A DNA stretch of 64,000 nt from positions 62,001 through 126,000 of the forward strand of contig VXAY01002367.1 of the NCBI GenBank assembly GCA_013399855.1, given 5' to 3'. Within the stretch, counting starts at the first letter, position 1, and every line of letters starts with the position of its first letter. Source of the stretch: Oxyruncus cristatus. Its lineage: Eukaryota > Chordata > Aves > Passeriformes > Cotingidae. The notes beneath the pieces were generated by a model. That model made no database searches and was not told the origin of the DNA. It saw only the letters and a list, made by a program, of their open reading frames with translations. A program made the position numbers and the translations under genes. Below are positions 51,001-62,403 of this stretch, one piece after another.

Positions 51001-53539
51001 AATTCTCATAGTATATGCTTACTTGGTGGAAAAATGAGGATATGTTATGATTGGAGGTTTTTTTCCTCCTTCTTTATTACTATGAGGAGTGAGATGACAC
51101 CAAAATTTCTTTGTGACTGATAAGCACTTGTTGAACAAGCACGTTATATCATGGTTTTTTTTTTTTTAATTTAAATGTTCACACTTCCAGAGTCCTCTTT
51201 GACCTATAACAAATGCTATTTGAGTTTTTATTTTTTACTTCTTGCAGAAGCTTAGTTTCAGGCAGAAGGGGAAAGACAAAGGAGATAGAAATGGAAACTC
51301 ATAGCCAAGTTAAATAGAAATGTTAGTCTTTTGTGACACTTCAAGCTTTTTTATGGAAACATTTTCCTTCTGTTTATATTGCTTGATTATTCCTGTAGCT
51401 ATACCTCTCCCTATTTAGAACAAACTCCTGGAAATGAGCTTCACAGAAAATTCGCAGAAAAGCTGAATGAATAAATAGGCAGTACAAAGAGGATGCCAAA
51501 GGCCAGTGAAGTCTCAAAGGAAAAATCATGCCTTCTTTGATTGTGTAACATGAAAAGTCCAAAGTAGATGAGTAATAGGAAAATTATTATTTTTTATGAT
51601 ATAAAACAAAAGTTACAACAAGAGTCTTCGAATTCCTCACTTTTTTTCCATTAAAAGTCTTCCAGAATAACATTTCAGAAAAGACCATTACAGATTTTTG
51701 AAACCAAGTTGATTTTCTACTTTCAGTATTAGCAATATCCACATATGATTTTAACGCTCGTGAAATGTGCCAGCCCATCAGGCTGGCAGAGTGACATATC
51801 TATGGATATCGTATAGAACTGGTAGAGAATAGTTCTCTGCCACCACCAATGCTCTCACCTGGCAGAAACATTTCCATGAGTTGGTTATTTTTGAATCATT
51901 AGCTCCCAAGGAAAAGGAATATGTCTTTATTTGTTTTTCTGTGTCTAGTACAATATGAAGCTCAGCCCAAGCGATTGAAATGATACATAGCAATAGGAAC
52001 AATAATTAATTGTAGCATAAAAAGATGTTTATCCTTCCTGTTTTCCTTGTTAATATTGCCAAAATGTTGATAGTTACAAGTAGTTACAGTTCCACCTTCA
52101 GGTGCTTCAATTGCAGTTATCTGTGGCTTTTTATTCAGAAAGGAGAGGGAGGCTTTGTCTCCTTGAAATGAGAAATAAACATGCTTATTTCTACTAACCT
52201 CTATAATATAAGCCATATATTTTCATCTGGTAATTACTGAGGTGAAAAGAATTATCATTTCCATGTTTGTAATTGAATATTATTGAGACAAACAACACAT
52301 GATAGAGTTTTAAACTACTTTTTAAAATAAATTTATTCCTAAACCAAGAGTTCCTAGTGTTGCAAGATGCATTGCACGCTTTAATATAGTGTTCTAAGGG
52401 CACTAAATGTTGCATCTTATTTCCAGTTTCATTTGCAGTTCTCAGCACATTTGTTTCTGCAAAATTTGGATCAAAACATCTCCCAAGTCACTCCACATAT
52501 GCAGGTTTGATATTAATAGCACTATAAACATCTTGATTGTCAGCACTGTAAAGTGGGATGATGTGGGGGAAAAAACAACCTCATAGCTGAAGCGTTAAAT
52601 TTTTGCCAGTTTTAGAAAATAAAAGAAGATGATAGATTATTGTCTTGTGGTTTTTAGATTGCTCAATCTCAGTAAAACAGTTCAGAATTATAGTTTTGGT
52701 CCCTGGGAGAATATGGCCTTTTAAAAACTAGTTTATTAATATGTTCAGGATTTTGAGGGCTTCCCTGCTGCATCAATTAGACTCAGTAAAAGCACTCTAC
52801 ACATATTTCTATGACAGTATGAAGTTTCACATTCCTTAACCTCCACTCTGGAAAGACTTCCACTGAAGTCAAAGGAAAGTTGTTTTACTGAGTAAATAAA
52901 TACTGGTAAAGTGCTATAGGATTTCTCTTGATATGAGAAGAATTGTTTGCGTGTAGACCTGGTTTACTCTTGTAAACATGAAGAGAGTGTTTAATCGTGG
53001 CTTAAGATAATTTCTTCCTGCATGTTTCACAGGACTAATGTATTGAAGTGAATGATTTCCAGGTATAGTGCAGGCAGTTATATTAATATTATTCTTTGAT
53101 CTAAATGGGGATTAAAATATGTAGATGCAGAATGACTTAGGCAACACTTCTAGCTCTGGCACAAGACTTTTTGAACAGGCTTTCACATATCCACTACACC
53201 AGTTGAGATGTTAGTTATTTTGCATTCAGTAGTGGGTCCAAAATAATTCCTTGTATTTCAAGTATTCCTCAGTACGTGCTCAGCTGTCAACCCAACTGAA
53301 CAGCCTGATAATATGTCCTGTGGTGCAGGCGTATGAGCTACCTGGTTCTAGAGAGGATTAATAAAGTCCCACTCACTTCCCAAAACATGCCTGTGCCTGG
53401 TTTTCACCATATTTATTCAGTCTGATCATTACCACACAAAAATAAAAATCTGCAAAAAAATCAGTGAAAAGCAAAATAAAATTATTGAAAAGGAGAGAGG
53501 AATGAGATATCTATAGATTTAGTGGAAGGCCAATGTATA
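48071..53539. other. AT-rich unique sequence, no gene recognised
   Basis: No mobile element is identified. A less AT-rich patch at 49570-49740 (GGAGAGGCAGTGTGGGAGGC) precedes a T-run of about 17 at 49750. No splice pair or recognised peptide accompanies it. Other open frames are short and unremarkable. Confidence 0.55.
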
Positions 53540-54331
53540 TGGTGCCTGTGTCCACCCATGTCTAGATGCTGGCAGTGGTGGGACTGCAGGGTGACCCCAG
53601 TGAGGAGATGCTAGAGGCTGCCTCATGCTGGACACAGCTGGTTCCAGCTGACTCTAGCCAGGTCAAGTGGATGCTGCAGGTCACATCTACACCAATCAAC
53701 CAAACTGGTGGCAGCCCTGGGAAAACATATTTAAGAAGCAAAACACTACATAGGCAACGAGGAGGGAAAGAAAAAAAAAGTGAGAAATAGTCCTGCGAGC
53801 ACCAGGTTCAAAGGAGGCAAAAGAGGTGTTTCAGATATTGGAACTGCCCTTACAGCCCATGGAGAGTCCACAGTGGAGCAGATATTTCCCTGCAGGTCAG
53901 ACGGGAGTCCACAATGGGACAGGTTCACCCCAAAGAACTCCAGCTCATGGAAAACAGGGGGAAAGTGTGAGGAAGTATTGTTATGGGTTGAGCATAATTC
54001 TTCACTCCCCACCATCCCTATGCTGCTCAGGGCTGACAAGGTAGAAGACTGGGGAGGGCAGTGATGTTGAGTCTGGGTGAAAAGAGGGATGAGGAAAAGG
54101 TGGTTTTTCATCTTTGACCTTTGTTTCTCATCATCCAAACCTAAATAACTAGGGATAAATTTATTTTTCTCAAGTCAAATTTGGTTTGCCTATGATGGTA
54201 ATTGCTAAGTGATCTTCACATCTATATCTCGATCCACAGATTTTTTTAATCTTATTTTCTCCTGTTGAAGAAAGGGGGTGAGACCGCAGCTGGGGCAGGA
54301 TTCTGGCATCCAGCCAAGGTTAAACCACCCA
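53540..54331 (+). mobile_element. ERVL-type LTR, shorter degraded copy
   Basis: The segment aligns by eye with the longer LTR at 61262-62403. Shared landmarks are the GGTGGCAGCCCTGGGAAAAC block and the CATATTTAAGAAG TATA region (53725-53737), one copy of the TGGAGCAG repeat near 53874, a T-rich region with a degraded polyadenylation signal (GGATAAATTTATT, about 54154), the GGTAATTGCTAAGTGATCTTC block near 54198, and the terminal GGCATCCAGCCAAGGTTAAACC ending about 54331. It lacks most of the internal ~50-bp repeats, which explains the smaller size. No internal retroviral genes flank it, so it is a solo LTR. The 5' limit is approximate. Confidence 0.8.
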
Positions 54332-54339
54332 TGGCTGGG

Positions 54340-54685
54340 ACTGGAATACTTACGCTTCATGGAGAGGCTAAGGGATTGGACTTGTTCGACCTGGAGGAAG
54401 GGAGCCTCACCACTGTCCTCCAACACTTACAGGAAGGTCACTGAGGCTCTTTGCAGCAGTTCGTCACAGGAGTTAAAGAGACAACTGACGTAAATCAAAG
54501 CACAGGGGACTCAGTCCAGAGATAAGGGGACACTTTTGCCCCACAGGGAAGGCCAGGCAGTGGAAGAGGTTACCCAGGGAGGTTGCCTCCTTAGAGGTTT
54601 TCAAGCTCTAGCCAAGTAAAGCCCTGAGCAATGTGGTCTGACCTGAAGCTGCCATGGCTCTGATCAGGAGATTGGACAAGAGACA
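54340..54685 (+). mobile_element. CR1 LINE 3' portion, old and degraded
   Basis: GGCTAAGGGATTGGACTTG then TTCGACCTGGAGGAAGG matches the CR1 region around LRELGLFSLE. Further on, CAGTGGAAGAGGTTACCCAG, then GGTTTTCAAGCTCTAGCCAAG and GAGCAATGTGGTCTGACC, match the 3' part of an older CR1 subfamily. The end of the element (about 54675-54685) is worn, with no clear ATTCT repeat. It abuts the LTR on its left with essentially no spacer. Confidence 0.8.
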
Positions 54686-57600
54686 AAGACTATTTCAGTT
54701 TTACAGCGATATTTCAGTAAAAAAAGAACTTCAAACCATCCTACTTTATTAGAAAAGAAACTTAATAAAAGATTTATCTTCTCTTTATGATTTTTCTAGT
54801 CTATGAATATGTTCCTATTTAAAACTATTACCCATGAAATCAAAGTACTGAACATTCAAGTGAGTAAATTCTTATTCTGTTTTCCAGTTGCAATTTTTTG
54901 TGTGATTTACTGTAAATACCTCATCTTTTCAACAGACATACTCTTCAAAATCCTTTACAGTTAAAGGAGTTCAAATTCTTCTCTGTTCCTGAGATATGAG
55001 AAGGTTCAGTTGTGAATAGGATTTTTTTTTTAACACAGAGTTGCTGTTTCCTCAATTATATAACATAATCCACCTATATCAATATCTGAAGCTGTGCAAC
55101 AACCAGACCTTTAAGCCCATATGTTCTTTTATATGTCTTTATTCTCACAGTTACTCCTTTGTAATTGAGAAAATTTACAGTTAAGGAAGAACATTACATT
55201 TGGTTCATAATTACATCAAATGTATTTTCTAATGTCATTCAAATAGTCTTTTCGTCTTTGTGTTTGGTGGTTCTTTTCTTTATCTTTGAGGCTTCCTCAT
55301 TTTTGCTAGCCAAAAATACAGCCTAGTGAAAGAAGGCTCAGGTAGACAGCTGAGAAGTCAAATATTTGGAAATATTTGGAAATATTTTTGACATAAATAA
55401 TGTGGACAATTTTAAACGTACCAGAAAACAATTAGCCATTTTACTTTCGATGTCAAAGCATTTTAAAAGTCCAACTGTAATCATTTTAATACAGTTTTTA
55501 TTTTTACATACAGTGAAAACATCGCATTCTTAGAAAAAATACTGAACAAAAGAATCTGACTTCCTTTCAGAAAAAAAAAAATTCTATTTTCACTTCAATT
55601 CTAGTATCCAATGTTTGATTAGGGAAAAATATGCTGAACTCAGAGCTCTAAATTTTTGTCACTTGATGATGGTTTAATACCTCAGATTGGTAGAATTCTT
55701 TGGAAACCTATTTTATGTAGAGATTATAGTCATAAAGCAATTTTGATACATTATAATGGAAATAGATTGCCTGAATGTATAAATCCAGTATGAAAAGTTC
55801 TGGATAAAATTTAAAAATGTCTTTACTTGAAAGCAGCCAGAGACGGACACCAAGAAAGCTATTCATTGGACCATTGGTAAACATTCAAGTATACAAAATA
55901 AAGTTGCATTTTTAGATTTTTTTTTTTTTTTCTCAACTGTCAAGAGCAGCAAAAGTGGGCTGCTCTGCAAGGGAAGGGGAGGTTAAGGTGTGACACTTGA
56001 AACAGGCCAAGGGGAAACCCCTGAGTATACTTCTCACAACTTTCTTAAAGATGTCTTTCCACAGTTTCCCAACCCAGGGTTACAGTTGCACCACATCAGA
56101 TCAGTCAAAGCCTAACAAAGCAGGGAAGAGGCTATGAAGCCTATTAGTGAACTCATGTATTTCCAGACTAAAAGATAAAAAGACATCATACAGTCCAGAT
56201 GTGAACATTACCATACAAAGATGAAGAAAAAAAGAAAGTAATTTAAAAGCTGATAAATAGCTCTTGAAAATTGTTAGTAAAAGTAATGTAAGAAGATCTT
56301 GGAGACTTCTTTTTATTGCTTTGTGTTATGCATAATAATGTATTTTCCTTTTAAGACCTGATGTGACCATAATGCTTCTGTTCATATAAATTCTTGGAAC
56401 ATTTTACATTTTATTCTGAGGTATAAAAGCGTACTTCCTTCCTTTTATTGCAGAATATTGTAAAAATATTCCTATTCTATTTTAAAAATAGAATCCATAA
56501 ATGATTCTGGCAATTGCCATGCACCAATATTGTCTGTACACTGCTGGAGTGTTTCTCTCCTACCATTTCTAGCACTCCTTATAAAGTTGGTTTATTACTA
56601 TATTGCTTCATCACAAAGCAGTTCCATCTGTGATATGTAGAACTTCACAATTAAAGATATGTTCATATCTGTGTATATATATGAGTCTTTCCACAGATCT
56701 CCTGCATCATTTTATGTTATTCTGAAGTCTTACATTACTTATCTGTCTGTTCCCTGTAGGGTTCAAGTCCTGCTACAGAGAAAATTATGCATTCAGTATT
56801 TATATGGCTCATCAAAGAACGTATAAATGTCTGGTCATGAAATTGCTAAGATTTTCCTCTTTTAAACTAGCTAATAAAGGTGTAATGCAAGTTAAATGTG
56901 TACATATAAATGAATTCTAGTATCTGAAGTGGGGTTTTTATGTCTTTCCATGGTATAATTCTCATCCTTCCAAAGTTTACAAAGTCTATTGACTAAATCT
57001 TATATAACACTGAGGTGAACTTCAAAAGATGTATTATTATCATTTCCATCATTCTCAGCTGAAATAACCGAAGCGTAGAGAGGTGAAAACGATTTTCTCA
57101 ATGTCTGGGCTTGAAGGGTGCATTTCAATAGTAGCCACTTGAAATTACTGGTATAATTCCTTCACCCAGTTATGAAAATGATAATCAAACAACTGAGATA
57201 ATTATGATAAATATGAAAAAAAATAAAATAGTTGTCTAGGGCTTGGGGCTTTTCTCACACTAACCATAAAGTTTCTAATATTTGATCTAGTGTTAAGGAC
57301 AGCACACTGGCTAAAACAGGACTAAAACAGTATATGTGAAAGTTTTACTTTTCATATAAATAATAGAAGTTTAGAAGTAGGATTTTATAAAAAGAATTTT
57401 TACGAAGGCAAGCAAGAAGAAAACGATGTAACTACAAAAACTCTAAACAGGAAAACTGAAATGCTTACTGTTAATTTTAATCTCTTATCTAGAGCAAATT
57501 GAGAGGTTGTATCCATCCTGTATGATGTTGCTGAAATAAAGATTTGCTGCCTGTAACACTGGAATGAAATTAAAGATTTTCCAGACTAACAAAACTCAAC

Positions 57601-59329
57601 TGATGTCATAAAGAAATTAGCTTAAGACCTAACTAGAAATTGGTTTTATGTAAGATTTCACTGTGAAAAAAACTCACTAATCTGAAAGGAATCCAAGTTC
57701 CCATGGAAAGAAAGTGTGTGGTGCATCTACCAGCTGAATAGCTAGCAAACATACCTCAAATTAAGATTTGTGTGTTCAGTGTATGAAAAGCAGGACAGAA
57801 AAGGAGCGCAGCTGGAGCAAGAGTGGTGAGTTGGGTCTAAAATATGGTGAGGAGGGACAAAAATTTTCTTAGAAAATTCTGCTTTTGCCACTAGGACCAG
57901 AAAATTCATGGTGCCAGGTGTCCAGGTACTGTACTTAACAATAAAACTTCTGTGGCTAATAGCACAATGTCAAAGGTTAACACTCTCAAGTCAGCAGCAA
58001 AAATGGGAGGTTATCTTACAGTTGTTCGCAAACATAACAGAAAACAGGAGCCCCTTCTCAAAAACATGGGTAAAGATTTTTCCTTATCTAGGTTCCTGAC
58101 TTTTGCTGATAGTTTAAGCAAACAGAACATATAGAAGGGATATTTATTCAACAAGACTCTCAACATCGGTAACCTTTCCAGCCATCGAAAGTGGGAGTAA
58201 TCTTTCCATCTCAGCAATTCCAAAACAAGTGTGAAGATTTTCTCCTTAGTTTGAAAATACACATTATGTACTTTAGACATCAGATCAGATCACATTCGGG
58301 ATTTTGCTATGAACCCACATTTACAAAAAACTGAGATCTAAGAAACATAAAGAGATCTAAGAAACATAAAACCTTTAGGATAAAAATCTTTAGTAGATAC
58401 AGCTTACATGGTAATCATAAGATTACTACCAAAAATCCTTGCCTTTTTAGAATGGACTAAATTATTTTTGCCCTTGATGGACAGAGCTGGTGAAGGTGCA
58501 CCACCACAGACCTGACTCCCTTTCTGTTTGTCAGGGACCTCCCTCATACTCATCAGTATCCCTTTTTAGTAATGTATTTCACTTTCAAATTTTTTCTGGT
58601 ACATTTTCATGACTGATGGTTTAATGCAGTTACAAAGCCAGTTATGCCTCACCTGCATTTCTATTGCCTCCCAACAGCAGTGAGGAAGGATTACATACAA
58701 TATATGCAACTTCTTGCTAATGTTGTTGGTGGAGTGATCAAAATAAAAATGTGTCGGGTTTTGTGTGAAACAAGATGATAGGGTGGGGAAGAAGGAGAAA
58801 ACATGCTTCCGAAGTTACAAAGTCCACTCTCAAAAACAGAAGTAGTTCCTTTTGGAGTGGGAAAGGTGTTTACACAATTTTTAGAGTATCAAAACTGGGT
58901 GTCAGTCACAGGAGAGTCTGTCATAAATTTTGTAAAAAGGGATGTCCTTTGAGGACAACATATTTTTCCAGGGATTTGGAAGAGTATGAGTGCTACTGGG
59001 CTACCAAATCACAGTCATCCAAAAATAGTAACTCTTTCTTCTTCTCCTATTGATGATTAATTAGAAGCAGTTTTCCCAGGTAAGGAAAGGGTGTGTAGAA
59101 AATAGCCTAAACAAGGTCTATACAGGTAGCTGAGTCAGGAATAGAAAAGTGATGTGAACCCTCAAAGATTTTGTCCAGACTTGGCCAAAAAGTGATATTA
59201 CTACTGTAAAGGCCATCAGAACTGCTGACACTGTCAGCAAAAATGTAAGCCACTCATCAGGTTAGCTGATGCTACAGAAAGGAGAGACTCAAGCAATTAA
59301 ATCCCATTATCTATTACATTAATTTATTA
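54686..59329. other. AT-rich unique sequence, no gene recognised
   Basis: No repeat family is identified. Small structures are three copies of AAATATTTGG at about 55360-55390, a T-run at 55917-55932, and an exact 19-bp tandem duplication at 58333-58370. Open frames are short and lack support. Confidence 0.55.
58333..58370 (+). repeat. Exact tandem duplication of 19 bp
   Basis: The unit GAGATCTAAGAAACATAAA occurs twice in direct succession (58333-58351 and 58352-58370) with no mismatch. It is probably a recent slippage duplication. Confidence 0.95.
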
Positions 59330-59560
59330 GGTGGCAATCTACCAATCAAATGCCACACTGCCGCGCCAGACTTCGGCTGCTGGGATGATAACAGAAGACA
59401 GTTTGCTGAATCCTCCTGTATTTCAGGTCCTCTAGTAATTTAGAGATCAGAGCATCAAGTGGAGGCTGAATGTGGCTTAGAGCCAACAGATAATTTATGA
59501 AGCAAGTGTGTAATAGCAGAAGCTCCTCAAGAATGTAGAGAGCTAGTGCCTATGGTCCTA
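59330..59560. promoter_or_regulatory. Possible conserved non-coding element
   Basis: An isolated CpG cluster (CACTGCCGCGCCAGACTTCGG at about 59356-59376) lies in complex, repeat-free sequence. It follows an ATTA-rich stretch with homeodomain-like words (ACATTAATTTATTAGG). In such CpG-poor surroundings this may reflect constraint, but it could equally be chance. Confidence 0.22.
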
Positions 59561-61261
59561 TTTTCTTTTTATGCTATTAGAATGCATGAAACTTGTTCAG
59601 TTCACATTGTGGGGAACAGGACTCTCTGGGTTGATTTTCTGTAACAAATGAAACTCAGAGAGTAGAAGCAGAAGCTTCTCTCTTCTACTGTGTAATATGC
59701 TTCAGCACCAGACCTTGTTGAAATGTTTATCGTTAAAAAAAAAATCAAAAGAAAATTACTTTCTCTCTTAAATTGAAGCTTTTGTAAAACACTTTTACTT
59801 AGGTAAAGATTTTCAATATTTTTCCCCAGATAGGGCTGACTGCAGAATATTTTTTTTTTCCTTTAAAAAAGCTACTTTGAAAACAATTAAACTCCTTTGA
59901 AATTTATTGAAAATGTCAGGATTAAGGAAATGATTAGGATATGTTTCTCAGCATGTTTTATGAATGTCTGCTCTAAAAAAAAAAGACAGCTCCTGGCAAA
60001 GTAATGCCCTTTTAGTTTAGTCACTTCAACAAAAGAAAAAATATCCTACAAGAAACAAGTAGTAAACAGAAATAAATAAAATCTGTTGAAACAGTTGAAC
60101 ACAAATTCATTATTTCACAGAGAAATTCACACAGATGATGAGTTTCACATAAGATACACCAATTCTGGGACTAAATCTTTTTGTTATTTCTTGTATTATA
60201 ACACCATTTTTATTTTAAATATATGAATAAAAATAGAATTGTACTAAATAATAATTCTGTATTGATTTATCATATGTTAATTATATAGTTACCATTAATA
60301 TTTTTATTTATTAATAACTTATTAGTACCTACATTAAAATGAATAGCCCTAGTAATAACATTGACAGCTATAAAAAATTAAGTCATTTGTATAAGTGTGT
60401 AAGTTTGTGCCTATTCTGTTGCATTTTAATTATATATTTTGAAAATGTCTGTTAATATATACCTTAAAGACCTGGTACAAGTCCTCAGTTGCTACAGGTC
60501 TATACTGGTTTAAAGGGCATGGTCTGTGGAATTTAAAGTGTAACAATGCTGCAAAGGATCTAAATGTTTGAGCATTTATTGGGAAATTCATGGAAGAGAC
60601 AAAAATGCCCAATTTTTAACATATCTACTTGAGGCAAAGTTACAAAGCCAACTCCTTTTTATGTAGCCTTGTTTCAGTACTTGAGCCCTGAAACCAAAAT
60701 GCTCAAAAAGAAAATGCAGGTCTATAGAGACATATGTAAACATACAAAACCTTTAAGAAGGTACCCAAAAAAGCACATAAGACAATATAGCAAATGCTTG
60801 TTTTGGTATTTTTAAAATTGCCATTATTTCTCTACAATTTCCATTTTCTTTTCACATTTTAATTTTTTGTCCTTTCGTTAACATATTTTGTAATACAACA
60901 GTGCCTTTCCCCAAAAGATTTCAATTTAACTAGGCAATAAAGTCTGCTTAAACATTTCTTTAGCTTTTTTTCAGCACAGTGCAGACACAGTGATATCAGC
61001 AAACTGTGTTAGTTAATGGAAGTAAATTCTGTGGGTGAGAATATCCAAGAACTAATTAAACTACAGAAAAAGAAACAGGAAGTGAAGAGGAACTGTTGAA
61101 TGGAAGTGGGTCTGATGGGATTAGAAAGAGGTGGGGGAAGCAGATTTAAGTGGACAACAGTTTGGCTCTGTGAAGAAAAGGTCTCATAAAAACCATGAAA
61201 AGGTTTCTGAAAATCCAGTCATCCTTGCTCTGAACAAGATTTTGATTTGTGTACTGCTATT
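59561..61261. other. AT-rich unique sequence, no gene recognised
   Basis: No gene or mobile element is recognised. The stretch at 60185-60320 is almost wholly A/T. The sequence turns GC-richer near 61260, where the LTR begins. Confidence 0.6.
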
Positions 61262-62403
61262 GCCCAAGGCCTTTGTGCTTGGTTTTTATGGCAATGTTTT
61301 GTTATCAGGTGGCTGCAGGAGTGACTTCTTCAAGAAGCTGCAAGAAGCTTCTCACATGCCCAGCAGAGCCAATGCCACACAGCTCCAAAACAGACGGGCC
61401 TCTGGCCGAGGCCAAGCGGATCAACAATGATACTAGCCCCTCTGGGATGACAGATTTAAGAAGGGGGGAAAAAACCCCATGCAATTGCACCTGGAAAGAG
61501 AAGTTGGAATATATGAGAGAAACAATTCTGCAGACACCAAAGCCAGTGAAGAAGGAGAGGGAGGAGGTTCTCCAAGGGCTGGAGCAGAGGTTTCCCTGCT
61601 GCCTGTGGTGCAGACCAAGGTGAGACAGCTGTGTCCCTGCAGCCCATGGAGGTCCATGGTGGAGCAGAGACCCACCTGAAGACTATGGAGAAACCCCACA
61701 CCAGAGCAGGTGGGTGCCCAAAGGATGCTGTGGCTCTGTAGGAAGCCCGTTCTGGAGCAGGCTCCTGGCAGGACTTGTGGGCCCAAGGAGAGAGTAGCCC
61801 ACATGGAGCAGGTTTGCTGGCAGGACTCACGATCCCACCGGGGACTCACACTGGAGCAGCCTGATCCTGAAGGACTGCACCCCATGGAAGGGGCCCATGC
61901 TGGAGCAGTTTGTGAAGAACTGCAGCTTCTGAGAGAGACTCACAGTGCAGAAATTCAAGGAGAGAGGGACCCCCACACTGGAGCAGGGGCAGAGTGTAAG
62001 GAGTCTTCCTTCTGAGGAGGAAGGAGCACCAGTCCATCATATGATGAACTGACTGCAGACCCCATTCCCTGCCCTCCTGTGCTGCTGCTGATGAGGAGGG
62101 AGAGCAAACCAAAAGTAAAGCTAAGCTCAGGAAGATGGGAGATGGTGATTTTGTGGGGAAGTTTTTTAAGGTTTGGGTTTATTTCTCATTATCCTACTTT
62201 GATTTGATTGGTAATAAATTATTTCATTTTCCCCAAGTCAAGTCTGTTTTGTCCATGACGGCAATTGGTAAGTGATCTCTCCCTGCCCTTATCTTGACCC
62301 ATGAGCCTTGTGTTATATTTTCTTTCCCCTATCTAGCTGAGGAGGGCAGGGATAGAGCAGATTTGGTGGGCAACCGGCATCCAGCCAGGGTCTACCCACT
62401 ACA
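61262..62403 (+). mobile_element. ERVL-type LTR, long copy with internal repeats
   Basis: The sequence follows the avian ERVL-type LTR from about 61275 (GTTTTTATGGCAATGTTTTG) through ACAGCTCCAAAACAGACGG and a TATA-like AGATTTAAGAAGG (about 61452). Next is a long repeat-bearing region (GGAGCAG words, 61581-61986). A polyadenylation signal follows in TTGGTAATAAATTATTTC (AATAAA at 62213). The conserved end region (GGCAATTGGTAAGTGATCTC, then GGCATCCAGCCAGGGTCTAC) finishes in CCACTACA near 62403. No gag-pol-env sequence flanks it, so it is a solo LTR from LTR-LTR recombination. The 5' boundary and target-site duplication could not be fixed. The several open frames on both strands here are by-products of GC-rich repeats. 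Confidence 0.88.
61581..61986 (+). repeat. Diverged ~50-bp repeat inside the ERVL-type LTR
   Basis: The word GGAGCAG, usually preceded by CACACT or a variant, recurs at 61581, 61661, about 61703 (as AGAGCAG), 61754, 61805 (cut as GGAGCAG), 61853, 61902 and 61980. Several successive spacings are 48-51 bp. The intervening sequence also repeats (GCAGGACTTGTGG versus GCAGGACTCACGA). The array lies between the TATA-like box and the polyadenylation signal, so it would be transcribed. Confidence 0.8.

Noticed and set aside
61131..62112. Several GC-rich open frames on both strands up to 150 codons
   Set aside because: All overlap one ERVL-type LTR, which is non-coding. Overlapping frames on both strands are a base-composition effect.
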